Below are positions 53,083 to 62,100 of a stretch of 64,000 bases of DNA, in pieces (position 1 is the first letter of the stretch; every line of letters starts with the position of its first letter). The position numbers were made by a program, and so were the translations under genes. Source of the stretch: Streptomyces griseus (GTDB lineage: Bacteria; Bdellovibrionota; Bdellovibrionia; Bdellovibrionales; Bdellovibrionaceae); assembly GCA_943330705.2 (NCBI GenBank), contig CALQIT020000005.1, forward strand, positions 1 through 64,000. Reading direction: 5' to 3'. The notes under the pieces are model-generated. The model saw only the letters and a list, made by a program, of their open reading frames with translations, searched no databases and had not been told where the DNA came from.

Positions 53083-54006
53083 TTAATCCTTGTGCCAACT
53101 CTTTAGCCTATCAAATTCAAAAATTTTAGTAAGTGCCGTGTTGTAAAACTCAATGTGAATTTTTTGCTCCGAGATCTCGAATATCGTAAAACCGGGTTCT
53201 GTGCTGCCAAATTTTCGATTTCCATTTTCTTTCTTCTCAGCGTTTGGAAATGGGCGGGTGTCTGCGCCGGCCCCTTGGACAACAAAATCAGTATCTCCAT
53301 CACTAAAAAACTCTTGGTCGTGATCATGGCCTGAGACATAGGTATCAATGCCGCATTCCTTAATTACAGGAAGAAGCTCTGCCGTTAATTGAGCAGAACC
53401 TCCGTGGCGACCGGTGGAATAAATTGGGAAATGGCCAAAAATCATTTTCCAACCATTTTTTTTGCAAAGGTTCGACTTGATATCTTTTACTTGATTTCCT
53501 GTGAACTGGATTGTGTCGCTAATATAGATAGAAAGATTTTCCGGAAGGTTTGGCACAAAGTAAGTTAGGGCGGGGAAGCGCCATTTTTTACTTTTTGCTG
53601 AATAGTCAATTTGTGCTTGAAGAGAACCGTCGTAGTCGTGATTGCCAACAGTTGCATAGACCAGAAAGTCAAAACTTGCATAGGGATCTTCAAAGTGTGT
53701 TTTCCATTTCGGATCGTCAACCGAGGAAACTCCTGCTGGGTAAAAGTTATCTCCGGTTGTTATCGCAAGGTCGCAAATTTTTGATTGGCAGTACTTTCCC
53801 ATCGCCGCTCCGACCGCATACTGCTCTGGATTGCCTTTGCCAAAGTCGCCAAAGACGACGATGCGGAAAATTTCTAAATTCGGTTTGGCTCGGTTGTTTG
53901 AGTTTGTCGCCAGAACCCAGACCAAGGCAATGAGTATGGCCGGCAGCAAAATAAAGGTCATGACACGATTTTGCAGTTTCCAAAATATTTTGCGTCGCAA
54001 TGCCAT
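53083..54006 (-). CDS. Metallophosphoesterase, tartrate-resistant acid phosphatase type
   Basis: 307 residues with an N-terminal hydrophobic signal/anchor (VMTFILLPAILIALVWVLA). All binuclear-metal motifs are in order: GDFGKG, TTGDNFYPAG, VGNHDYDG, FGHFPIYS and SGHDHDQEF. The DFVVQGAGADTRPF segment is typical of the TRAP/purple acid phosphatase group. It should hydrolyse phosphomonoesters in the envelope. Divergent from hutI. Confidence 0.87.
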   Translation of the reverse strand: MALRRKIFWKLQNRVMTFILLPAILIALVWVLATNSNNRAKPNLEIFRIVVFGDFGKGNPEQYAVGAAMGKYCQSKICDLAITTGDNFYPAGVSSVDDPKWKTHFEDPYASFDFLVYATVGNHDYDGSLQAQIDYSAKSKKWRFPALTYFVPNLPENLSIYISDTIQFTGNQVKDIKSNLCKKNGWKMIFGHFPIYSTGRHGGSAQLTAELLPVIKECGIDTYVSGHDHDQEFFSDGDTDFVVQGAGADTRPFPNAEKKENGNRKFGSTEPGFTIFEISEQKIHIEFYNTALTKIFEFDRLKSWHKD

Positions 54007-54130
54007 TCAAATACTCTATTCTAGTGCTAGCTTTTCCTACAGTTATTTGTAGCGATCACGTATAAATACAGTGAATTTCTGTATCTTGGGCCTGTGTTTT
54101 TTTGTTAACAATTTTAGATGTGGTGGGTGC

Positions 54131-55384
54131 ATGAAAAAGACGTCCTTAATTATATTTGAAAATATTGGCGAAATGCTAACTCTGGCCGGTTCTGCCGCTA
54201 AACACGGCAGGCATATTCAAGAGGCTGATTTGACCATTATAAAAAATGCGGCATTAGTTGTCGAGAATGGGCGAATTTCTTGGGTTGGCCCTCGGAAAAA
54301 ATTGCCGCGGTCTTTTGCAAGAGGCGGCGGCAAGCATGTGGACCTTAAGGGCTTAACTGTGGTTCCAGGGTTTGTCGAGTGTCATACTCACACGGTCTTT
54401 GCGGGGAATCGCGCAGCAGAATTTGAAATGCGTAATAACGGAGTTTCTTATCAAGAGATCGCAGCAAAGGGCGGCGGTATATTATCAACATTGCAAGAAA
54501 CCCGAGCTGCGTCTTCCGGATCATTATTGGCCTCGACAAAAGAAAAAGTTCAACGCTTTGTAAATCAAGGGGTGACAACTTTAGAGGTCAAATCAGGATA
54601 TGCGCTAAACCTAAAGGACGAGTTGAAAATATTGAGAGCCTTGAAGAAGATTCAAAGACCAAGAATTATTTCGACCTTTTTGGGTGCTCACGCCATTCCC
54701 AAAGAGTTCAATTCTGAAAGTGCGTATCTTAAATACTTAAGTGATGTTGTTTTACCCCAGGTTTGCAAACAGGGTCTGGCAAAAAGAGTCGACATTTTTA
54801 TTGAAAAGGGTTTTTTTACGCAGCACTTCGCCAGGGATTATTTGCGCAAGGCCCAAGACTTAGGGCTTGCTGTTTTAATTCATGCCGATCAGCTGTCACT
54901 TTGTGGTGGGGCTGATTTGGCGGTGGAAATGGCAGCGATTTCGGCCGATCATTTGATTCAAATTACGTCATCGGAAATTCAAAAATTGGCAAAATCTGAA
55001 GTCACCTGTGTATTGCTGCCGGCAGCAGACCTATATATGAAATGCAGCTATCCTCCGGCGCGAAAACTTTGTGATGCTGGGGCCAGGGTCTCTTTGGCGA
55101 CGGACTACAACCCCGGAAGCTCACCGACTCAGGATCTAAGCCTGGTGGGCTTGTTGGCGCGCTTGGAAATGAAGATGACCCTGCCTGAAGTGATCTCGGC
55201 CTACACGGTCGCTGCGGCTTACGCACTTGGGGTGCAGTCTGAAGTTGGCAGTTTAGAGCCTGGCAAGTTTGCTGATTTTTTCGTCACAAAGAACGATTGG
55301 CGGACATTGTTTTATGCCGTTGGCGAAAGAATGGCCTCTGAAGTATACCTTGGCGGGCTGTTAATTAGCTCTGGCGCAAATTAA
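54131..55384 (+). CDS. hutI: Imidazolonepropionase
   Basis: Third step of histidine degradation, opening imidazolonepropionate to N-formiminoglutamate. An amidohydrolase with metal-binding VECHTHTVFAGNR near residue 82, HADQLSLCGGADLAVE, and LATDYNPGSSPTQDL. 417 residues from ATG 54131; the longer frame begins in the divergent promoter region. It is about 22 kb from hutU and 30 kb from hutH, so the hut genes are not one operon here. Confidence 0.95.
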   Translation: MKKTSLIIFENIGEMLTLAGSAAKHGRHIQEADLTIIKNAALVVENGRISWVGPRKKLPRSFARGGGKHVDLKGLTVVPGFVECHTHTVFAGNRAAEFEMRNNGVSYQEIAAKGGGILSTLQETRAASSGSLLASTKEKVQRFVNQGVTTLEVKSGYALNLKDELKILRALKKIQRPRIISTFLGAHAIPKEFNSESAYLKYLSDVVLPQVCKQGLAKRVDIFIEKGFFTQHFARDYLRKAQDLGLAVLIHADQLSLCGGADLAVEMAAISADHLIQITSSEIQKLAKSEVTCVLLPAADLYMKCSYPPARKLCDAGARVSLATDYNPGSSPTQDLSLVGLLARLEMKMTLPEVISAYTVAAAYALGVQSEVGSLEPGKFADFFVTKNDWRTLFYAVGERMASEVYLGGLLISSGAN

Positions 55385-55486
55385 TGCGCAGCAGCTAGTT
55401 TGTCTATAATCTGTTATGTTCTTACAAATATACTTTGATTTTATGCGAAATGATTCTCTACGCTAGGGTTTAAGAGCGGGGGACAC

Positions 55487-55909
55487 ATGTCTGCTAGTTA
55501 TTCATCGTTGATGCAGTCGCAATTTTTTCATCCGGCCTTTAATTCGGCAATTTTTGACGGTCCGGTCCGTATCTATTTTGCCCAATTTCATGAATCCTTG
55601 GCGCTTAAGATCTATTTCTGTTTACAGCAGAAATATGCGACGCAGATGGCCCAGGCGAAAGAGGCCCATTTCAGAGATGGCCGCAATATTTTAGTCATGC
55701 TTTATCCGACCAAGGAATCCTACGGCCTCTCTTTCGAGGGTCAGCAAGGCTTCTTAAGCCAGGAAAATTTTTTGAATGACATCGTTATCGGAATAAATGG
55801 ACCTTTTGAGGACGACAAGCTGGATCTTGTTATCTCGGGCGTTGCCGATGTGCTATCATCCTGGAAAGGCGGAGGGGCTTTTTCTTCCCAGACTAAAGCT
55901 CAGATGTAA
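55487..55909 (+). CDS. Conserved-looking hypothetical protein coupled to a pilin-like gene
   Basis: 140 residues, no signal peptide or membrane segment. I do not recognise the family. It has an aromatic N-terminal half (VRIYFAQFHESLALKIYFCL) and an acidic C-terminal half. The stop TAA overlaps the next ATG by one base, so translation is coupled to the pilin-like gene and the product may serve pilus assembly or regulation. Confidence 0.6.
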   Translation: MSASYSSLMQSQFFHPAFNSAIFDGPVRIYFAQFHESLALKIYFCLQQKYATQMAQAKEAHFRDGRNILVMLYPTKESYGLSFEGQQGFLSQENFLNDIVIGINGPFEDDKLDLVISGVADVLSSWKGGGAFSSQTKAQM

Positions 55910-56103
55910 TGGCAAATGATAATAAGCAAAAGGGTCAAATTGTAGTCGAATATGTCCTACTGATGACAGTGGCTTTGTCGTTGGCCCTTCTTATAATTTC
56001 TGCACTGACCAAGCGTGATTACGACCAGCCAGAGAACTCTGGCGCAATCATGCGAAAATGGTTTGATATGCAAAAAGTTATCGGCGCTGATAAGCCGAAC
56101 TAA
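55909..56103 (+). CDS. Flp/Tad-type pilin-like small protein
   Basis: 64 residues. A short basic leader MANDNKQKG is followed by QIVVEYVLLMTVALSLALLI, the pattern of class IV/Flp prepilins: Gly before the cut, Glu at mature position 5, then Tyr and a hydrophobic helix. The remaining 30 residues are a charged tail. No tad secretion genes are adjacent. A TadE-like pseudopilin is the other possibility. Confidence 0.65.
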   Translation: MANDNKQKGQIVVEYVLLMTVALSLALLIISALTKRDYDQPENSGAIMRKWFDMQKVIGADKPN

Positions 56104-56136
56104 ATACGAAGCCCATTCATAGTACAGAATCTATCC

Positions 56137-56760
56137 CTAGCTTCTTGGCTTTCGACTTTCCAAAAACTTTTGGAACGAAGGACGGCTTTTCATTCTCGAG
56201 AACCAAAGATTCAATTCTGGGTAAGGGGTTACGTCCAGCTTAAGACTGGAAGTTATATTAATAACCGAAGCTAAGTTGATATCGGCCAAAGATATTTTCG
56301 AGCCTAAGATAAAGTCTTTGTTTTTTAAGGACTGATCTAGAATTTGCAAAAGTCCGGGAATTTTTTCTTCACTTTTTTTGATCAGGGCTTGATCCCTTTT
56401 TTCTTCGGGAACGAAAAAAAGTTGAATCAGTATGTCGACCATTGGCGCCTGTAAATCCCCTAGGGCCCAGATACTCCATTGCTGAACAAGGGCCTTTTCT
56501 TGAAGATTTGACCCCAATAAGGCAGGATTGTATTTTTCAGTTAGATAGGAGTTGATCGCAAGGGATTCCCAAAGGACAAATCCGTCGTCAACCAAACAGG
56601 GAACTTTGCCATTCGGGTTCAGTTTCAAAAAAGCTTCGCCCTTATGCTCTTCTTTCCCCATCATATCTATTGGTACTTCTTGATAGCTAATACCAAGTTC
56701 TTCTAACAACAAATAGCAACGTCCAGCACTTGTTCGTGGCGATCCATAGATTTGAATCAT
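56137..56760 (-). CDS. Glutathione S-transferase family protein
   Basis: 207 residues from ATG 56760 (after CGAGGAAAAA). The thioredoxin-fold N-domain opens IQIYGSPRTSAGRCYLLLEE and contains LNPNGKVPCLVDDG (cis-Pro) and LWESLAINSYL, the Glu/Ser glutathione-binding motif. The helical C-domain follows (LADINLASV). Serves thiol conjugation or maleylacetoacetate-type reactions; the substrate is not predictable. Confidence 0.85.
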   Translation of the reverse strand: MIQIYGSPRTSAGRCYLLLEELGISYQEVPIDMMGKEEHKGEAFLKLNPNGKVPCLVDDGFVLWESLAINSYLTEKYNPALLGSNLQEKALVQQWSIWALGDLQAPMVDILIQLFFVPEEKRDQALIKKSEEKIPGLLQILDQSLKNKDFILGSKISLADINLASVINITSSLKLDVTPYPELNLWFSRMKSRPSFQKFLESRKPRS

Positions 56761-56947
56761 TTTTTCCTCGCAATGATTAGGGTTTCCAAAGAAGGGCAAG
56801 CATAGCCCAAGACATATTTTTTCTCAATGCCTTGTTTTGAGATGATCCTGTCTTAATTCGGAATGAAGCTCATATTTGATTATTTGCGGAGGCCTTTTCA
56901 TTGGTAGGATTGAAACAGTGGGTTAAAACAGTGGGGAAAATAGATCT

Positions 56948-57727
56948 ATGCGGCATCAACATCGTCTGATTCAAGGGGCTTTAATTTCTCTGAGCTTGGC
57001 GACGGTGTTGGCTTTTCAGGCCTGTGTTCCAATCCCAAATTTTGAAAAAAACGGTGAAGAAAACTCCTCAGCAGAGCTTTCGGCCCCGTACTCCTATGCC
57101 ACCGGATCGCAAAATGAAAAGACGGCCATTGCCATTCTGACTTCACGCTGTGCCAGCTGTCATCGCGCGGGGGCTTTGTATTCGCTGCAGAATGTAACTG
57201 ATATAAATGACATGGTTAAAAATGGATGGGTTTATCCCAGTGACTCGGTCAATTCAAAAATCGTAAGGGCCTTGGACGGATATTCTGGGGTTTCACCAAT
57301 GCCGCCGGGAACAGCCCTTTTATACAACGAAAAAGTGGCCATAAAAAAATGGATTGATGAAGTTAAGATGGGTCCCACCGATACCCGAGTGCCGATTTCT
57401 GTTCCGCCCAGTTTGCCACCGACAACTCAGTATATGGGCCCGGTCGTTTCATTCCGCACGCAAATATCGCCCATGCTGCAGACAAGTTGTGCTCGCTGCC
57501 ACGGCGGGATTATCAATGGCACATATGCTAATCTTGTAAATGCAAACTCCCTGTGGGTTTTGCCAGGGTTCCCGCAGTATAGTACAGTTTACACAACCAG
57601 TCGGCCAGCAGCTCCGGGCCAAGGATTCGGTGGAATGCCACAGATTGGATCCCCAGAACAGCAACTGACCATGACCCAATACCAGACGCTGCAGAACTGG
57701 ATTCTTCAAGGGGCTCCAAATAATTAG
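56948..57727 (+). CDS. Diheme cytochrome c-like lipoprotein
   Basis: 259 residues. The signal peptide ends in AFQAC (lipidated Cys26). Two heme-binding motifs, CASCH near residue 68 and CARCH near residue 181, each sit in a short domain with Met/Pro-rich distal segments (SPMPPGTALL and GGMPQIGSPEQQLT). This resembles the paired cytochrome c modules of PSD1/DUF-type surface proteins. Likely an envelope electron carrier; the partner is not in the window. Confidence 0.8.
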   Translation: MRHQHRLIQGALISLSLATVLAFQACVPIPNFEKNGEENSSAELSAPYSYATGSQNEKTAIAILTSRCASCHRAGALYSLQNVTDINDMVKNGWVYPSDSVNSKIVRALDGYSGVSPMPPGTALLYNEKVAIKKWIDEVKMGPTDTRVPISVPPSLPPTTQYMGPVVSFRTQISPMLQTSCARCHGGIINGTYANLVNANSLWVLPGFPQYSTVYTTSRPAAPGQGFGGMPQIGSPEQQLTMTQYQTLQNWILQGAPNN

Positions 57728-57748
57728 TTTGTCCTCGTACAGCTTGTT

Positions 57749-57793
57749 AGTAAATTGGAGTTGACTCCAATTCAATCATGAGTAAATTGGAGT
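57749..57793 (+). promoter_or_regulatory. Repeated operator-like elements before the ATPase gene
   Basis: AGTAAATTGGAGT occurs at 57749-57761 and again at 57781-57793. Between them ACTCCAATT (57764-57772) is the inverse of the first copy, making a 9-bp-arm palindrome. The second copy ends one base before the ATG, so binding would block translation or transcription directly. Confidence 0.55.
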
Positions 57794-57794
57794 G

Positions 57795-58931
57795 ATGTCT
57801 GATTTACTAACGCGCTATTTAGAGCCCTTTATCATTGCCGATCTGACTGAGAAAATGGTCTTTGTTGGAGGACCACGGCAGGTCGGAAAAACAACTTTGG
57901 CGAAAAGCCTAATCCAAGATTACACCGAAGGGCATGCCGCTTATCTTAACTGGGATAATTTAGAGCATAAGAAGAAAATTAAGAATCAAGAATGGCCGAA
58001 ATCCGAAAGACTTATTGTTCTGGATGAGATCCATAAAATGAAGTCTTGGCGAAATCTTGTAAAAGGATTTTTCGATACTCTGAATAAGACCCATTCGTTT
58101 CTAGTCACTGGATCTGCACGGCTTGACCACTTTAGAAAAGGTGGGGACTCCTTACTGGGTCGATATTACTATTACCGGTTGCATCCCTACAGCCTTTCAG
58201 AACTGAACTATGCGGCAAAAGCTTTGGAAAAATTAATGACTTTTGGAGGCTTCCCCGAACCCTATACAAAGGCAGATCCAAGATTCCTTAGAAGATGGCA
58301 CAATCAAAGGCTGGATCGCCTTGTGCGGACAGACCTAAAAGACTGGGCTGAAGTAAAGGACTTGGAAAAGGTCTATTCTTTGGCCGAAGAACTTCCAAAT
58401 AGAGTAGGAGCACCGCTATCTATCAATTCTTTAGCGCATGACATTGAGGCTGACTTTAAAACAATTAAAAGTTGGCTTGGTATTTTGTCTTCACTTTACT
58501 ATTGTTATCAAATTGCACCATTCGGTTCTACAAAAATTCGCGCTGTAAAAAAAGAGCAAAAACTTTATTTGTGGGACTGGAGCCAAGTTGAAAGCAAGGG
58601 TCTTCGTTTTGAAAACATGGTGGCATCGCATCTTTTGAAGTACTGCCATTACCTGGAAGATGTTGAAGGCTTCAGAACTGAACTTAGATTTATACGTGAT
58701 ACAGACCGGCGTGAAATTGATTTCGTCGTTCTAAAAAATAAAAAACCACTTTTTGCAGTAGAATGTAAAACTGGAGAAGGCTCAGTTTCACCACATCTTT
58801 TTTATTTCCGCGATAGAACATCGATTCCTCATTTTTACCAAGTGCACTTAGGAACCCGGCATCAACAAGTTGACGATCGGATCTCACTCTTGCCATTTTC
58901 TAACTTTTGCAAACAGATCGGATTGGTTTAG
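57795..58931 (+). CDS. AAA-type ATPase with DUF4143-like C-terminal domain
   Basis: 378 residues. Walker A GGPRQVGKTTLA near residue 26, Walker B RLIVLDEIHKM near 75 and sensor VTGSARLD near 106 belong to the AAA_14/DUF4143 family. The C-terminal part ends in a nuclease-like ELRFIRDTDRREIDFVVLK ... FAVECKT pattern (D...E-x-K), recalling PD-(D/E)XK folds. These proteins are common accessory genes of uncertain role. I start at ATG 57795; GTG 57792 is equivalent. Confidence 0.8.
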   Translation: MSDLLTRYLEPFIIADLTEKMVFVGGPRQVGKTTLAKSLIQDYTEGHAAYLNWDNLEHKKKIKNQEWPKSERLIVLDEIHKMKSWRNLVKGFFDTLNKTHSFLVTGSARLDHFRKGGDSLLGRYYYYRLHPYSLSELNYAAKALEKLMTFGGFPEPYTKADPRFLRRWHNQRLDRLVRTDLKDWAEVKDLEKVYSLAEELPNRVGAPLSINSLAHDIEADFKTIKSWLGILSSLYYCYQIAPFGSTKIRAVKKEQKLYLWDWSQVESKGLRFENMVASHLLKYCHYLEDVEGFRTELRFIRDTDRREIDFVVLKNKKPLFAVECKTGEGSVSPHLFYFRDRTSIPHFYQVHLGTRHQQVDDRISLLPFSNFCKQIGLV

Positions 58932-59159
58932 CCTTTATTTCGTGCCCATCCATGGGCTGATTACATTCGATGGGCTGCTGACCTTGTGACAACGACAACT
59001 CCGGCTTCAAAATAAAATTTCTCAAATTTAGACCCGTAGCAAAGGGACAAGGCCCCCTACTTGTCTGTGGAATTCCCGTGGTCTCGAAAAGCGTTTCGTA
59101 GTGGTTCATTCTGCGTATTTCTTTTCAAGTCTAGGGGCCAGGATTCCGATAGATAGCTT
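58932..59159. other. Intergenic region before the giant lipoprotein
   Basis: 228 bp with no gene seen. A palindrome GCCCAT-CC-ATGGGC near 58943 is notable only because a similar CCATCCATGGGC occurs near 48147 inside the OsmC-type gene. A stop at 59154-59156 closes the following frame. Confidence 0.35.
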
Positions 59160-62100
59160 GTGGAATTGCGGCAAATACGAATATCTTTAGTTCAATTGAA
59201 AGCCTTTGCTTGTGTGGCTTTTTCTGCTTTCATTCTAGTGTCTTGCCAGTTTAGTGGCAATATCAATAGCGAGCTTGCTTCGGGGGATTCTGCTGGTGAT
59301 TTCGGGACCTCGATACCGAGTGTTTCTATTGGAACACCTTCGTCAGTAATTGGAAGTTCCACTACGGTATTCAATTTTCCACTAACAATTAAGTTTGCCG
59401 AATCCGTCGATCTTAGTTTGTCGATGATCACAATTTCAGGTGCTGGCAGTACCGGCTGTGTGGCGAGTATTTCAGGATCGGGTCTGAGTTCTCGATCTAT
59501 CAATGTAACCCAATGCTCTGGCAACGGACTGATGTCCATTGCCATTGCCGCGGGGGCTGGAGTAAACAAAAATGGCGTATCGCCCTCGGTCTTTTCTGTT
59601 ATACCTGCAACTATTGATAGCGTTCCTCCTGGTCTAACGATTTCAGCACCTTCTTCTGCCTACGTTAGCTCATCGACATCCACTAGTTTTACTGTTTCTT
59701 TTTCTGATGCCGCCAGCGTGAGTTTATCTTCCAGTGCGATTTTGTTTTCTGGCGCTAGCACCGGATGTGTCGCAACGGTTTCAGGCACAGGAAACTCTTC
59801 GCGGACACTTCTTGTTACAGGCTGCACGTCCAATGGAGCTGCTCAGTTCACGATTGTTGCGGCAGTTGCAATTGATACTGTTGGTAACCTATCTGTGGTA
59901 TCTTCCGCATCGCCAACCTTTACCATCGACAACACAGCACCTAGTTACAGTGCTGTTCCAACTCATGCGGCAACTGATTCTTCGCTGGTGCAATCTCCGG
60001 TGGTTACTTTCACGAGTAACGGAACAGATGTTGGAGGATCAGGAATTCAAAAGTACCAATACGCGATCGGAACAAAATCACGGGCTATTGCTGGTAACGA
60101 CACAGATGTACAACTTACCAATATCAAAACCTGGACCGATGTTTCTGGGGCAACATTTACGTCAAGCGGCCTTACCTTAACGGGGTCGACATCTTACTAT
60201 ATTAATCTGCGGGCCGTGGATAATGTCGGGAACCCAAGTTTGCCGCTGATAAGCTCGGCGGGGTGGACGGCTGGCAATCTAACTTTGACCGTCACTGCTG
60301 CCTATCCAACAAATGGGGCAAACTGGAATGACTACGTGTTAGCCAACGGATTAGATCTTTACAGCGCAAACGATACGGCATGTGTTGGCACTGAATTGGG
60401 ATATTGGAATTGCATCCATGGTGGGGAAAAACGAAAAGTTGCATTAACCGGCGTGGCAAGTTGCGCGGGGCTTACAATGTCGGACAGTCTTGGTGCCTTT
60501 GATTGGATCTGTAAGGTTGTGGGACCCACGGCCACATTTTTCTCTAAGGGATTCAAAGCAGGAAAAGGCCTAACTGATTTGGTGAATGCGACAAGTTGGA
60601 AGAACATTTCGGTAACCTTGGCTGGATCGCAAATAGGAACAAGTGCCAGTACTACTTGGTGGAGTAATACGGTTGCGGCCCTTCCAGACAATAGCTCTAC
60701 CCCCACACTGGTGCTGGACGGTACGGACGATGATGGCGCCGGGCCTGATGCTGTTTTTACGACTGGTACCATACTGACCTATTCGAGCAGTCGCAATACG
60801 GCTGGCTATCGTCTTAGTCTTGATAAACTAAGTTTAGTGAAGATTGGAAATGTAGCACTGACTTACAATGGCTTGGCCGGCGCACAGTGTGTTTACGGAT
60901 CATCAGTGGTTTGTTTTGCAACCAAGTTCAACTGGATTGAAGCCAATCTAATTGGCGCTGTCGAAACTGTTACAATCCACGGTGGCAAAATGGGCCGAGT
61001 TCATAATTCCGTGATCGGACCTGCAGGCACATACAGTGGGATTATGTTTAATTTAGCTTATGCAATCCACGTTAGCGATTCAGTGATGTACGGAAATCCG
61101 GAAGCAGGCTTTTGGATTGGGTATCCCAGCGCTTCTCATTACAACAGCTTTGAAGATATCCGTATTGTTGGGGGTGGCGGAACATATGCGTCAGTCACCG
61201 TATATTCGGGATCAAGTAACAACCGTTTTAAAAATATTTTGATTCAATACCGCAGTGGTTACGGGGTAAGCATCTGTTCCAATTGCAATAACAATAAATT
61301 TGAAAAAATAAGAATTTCAAGTATCGCTGGCGGTGGAATTTCTGTATCGGGCGCAAATAATGTATTCTCACAGGTTGTCACCAATAATAATTCTGTGTAC
61401 GGCGTAGCGGTTGGTGGCAGCGTGGGCTCGACGATCAACAATCAGATTGTCGGCCTGACCATAGCTGCGAATGCGACAGCAGGGACAATCGGTGGATTAT
61501 ATTTCTCAGATAGTCAGGGCACGACGGCGCATAATGTTTTGACTCAAGGGAATTATGAGTCAGGCGTTAGGTTGGTAGGAACTCCGAATAACTCGACCCT
61601 TGGACACTTGGTCGTAGGTGCCACAAGTTCGCCCACAAGTTATCCAAATATCATAGTCGCTGCAACGGCAACATCAGCGAAGTTCAACGGAAACTTTATT
61701 ATTGAAGGCCGTGGACCCACAGATTGCTCGGTGGCCTCTGGCGGGACCGGAATTACAGATAGCACCTGTGCCGCAAGTGGTGTTTCAAGTTTTTCTAAAT
61801 TTACCTCGGGTGTAATTGATCTGAGTACTCAGTTTCAATATTTTATCAATGCCGATGACCCAGCAAATACTTACGATACGGCAGGAGCTGCAACCTTCCC
61901 AGGGTCGTGGGCCACCTTGGACTGGCTAAATTTTTCGAACAGCTGGCGAACTTGGGGAAAAGCCGGGCAGGGGCAGTGGACAACAGGCACCGGGAAAATC
62001 ATGGACTGGCGACTGCTTCAAAGTGCGACTGTTTTGCGAAATAGCACCAAAGATTTTACTTCACCGAATGAAACTTTTGTCGCGGGTAGTGCTTGCCCAT

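Noticed and set aside
59192-59569. Minus-strand ORF opposite the giant lipoprotein start, plus similar ones further right
   Set aside because: They are shadows of a long plus-strand frame that has a signal peptide, lipobox and internal repeats.
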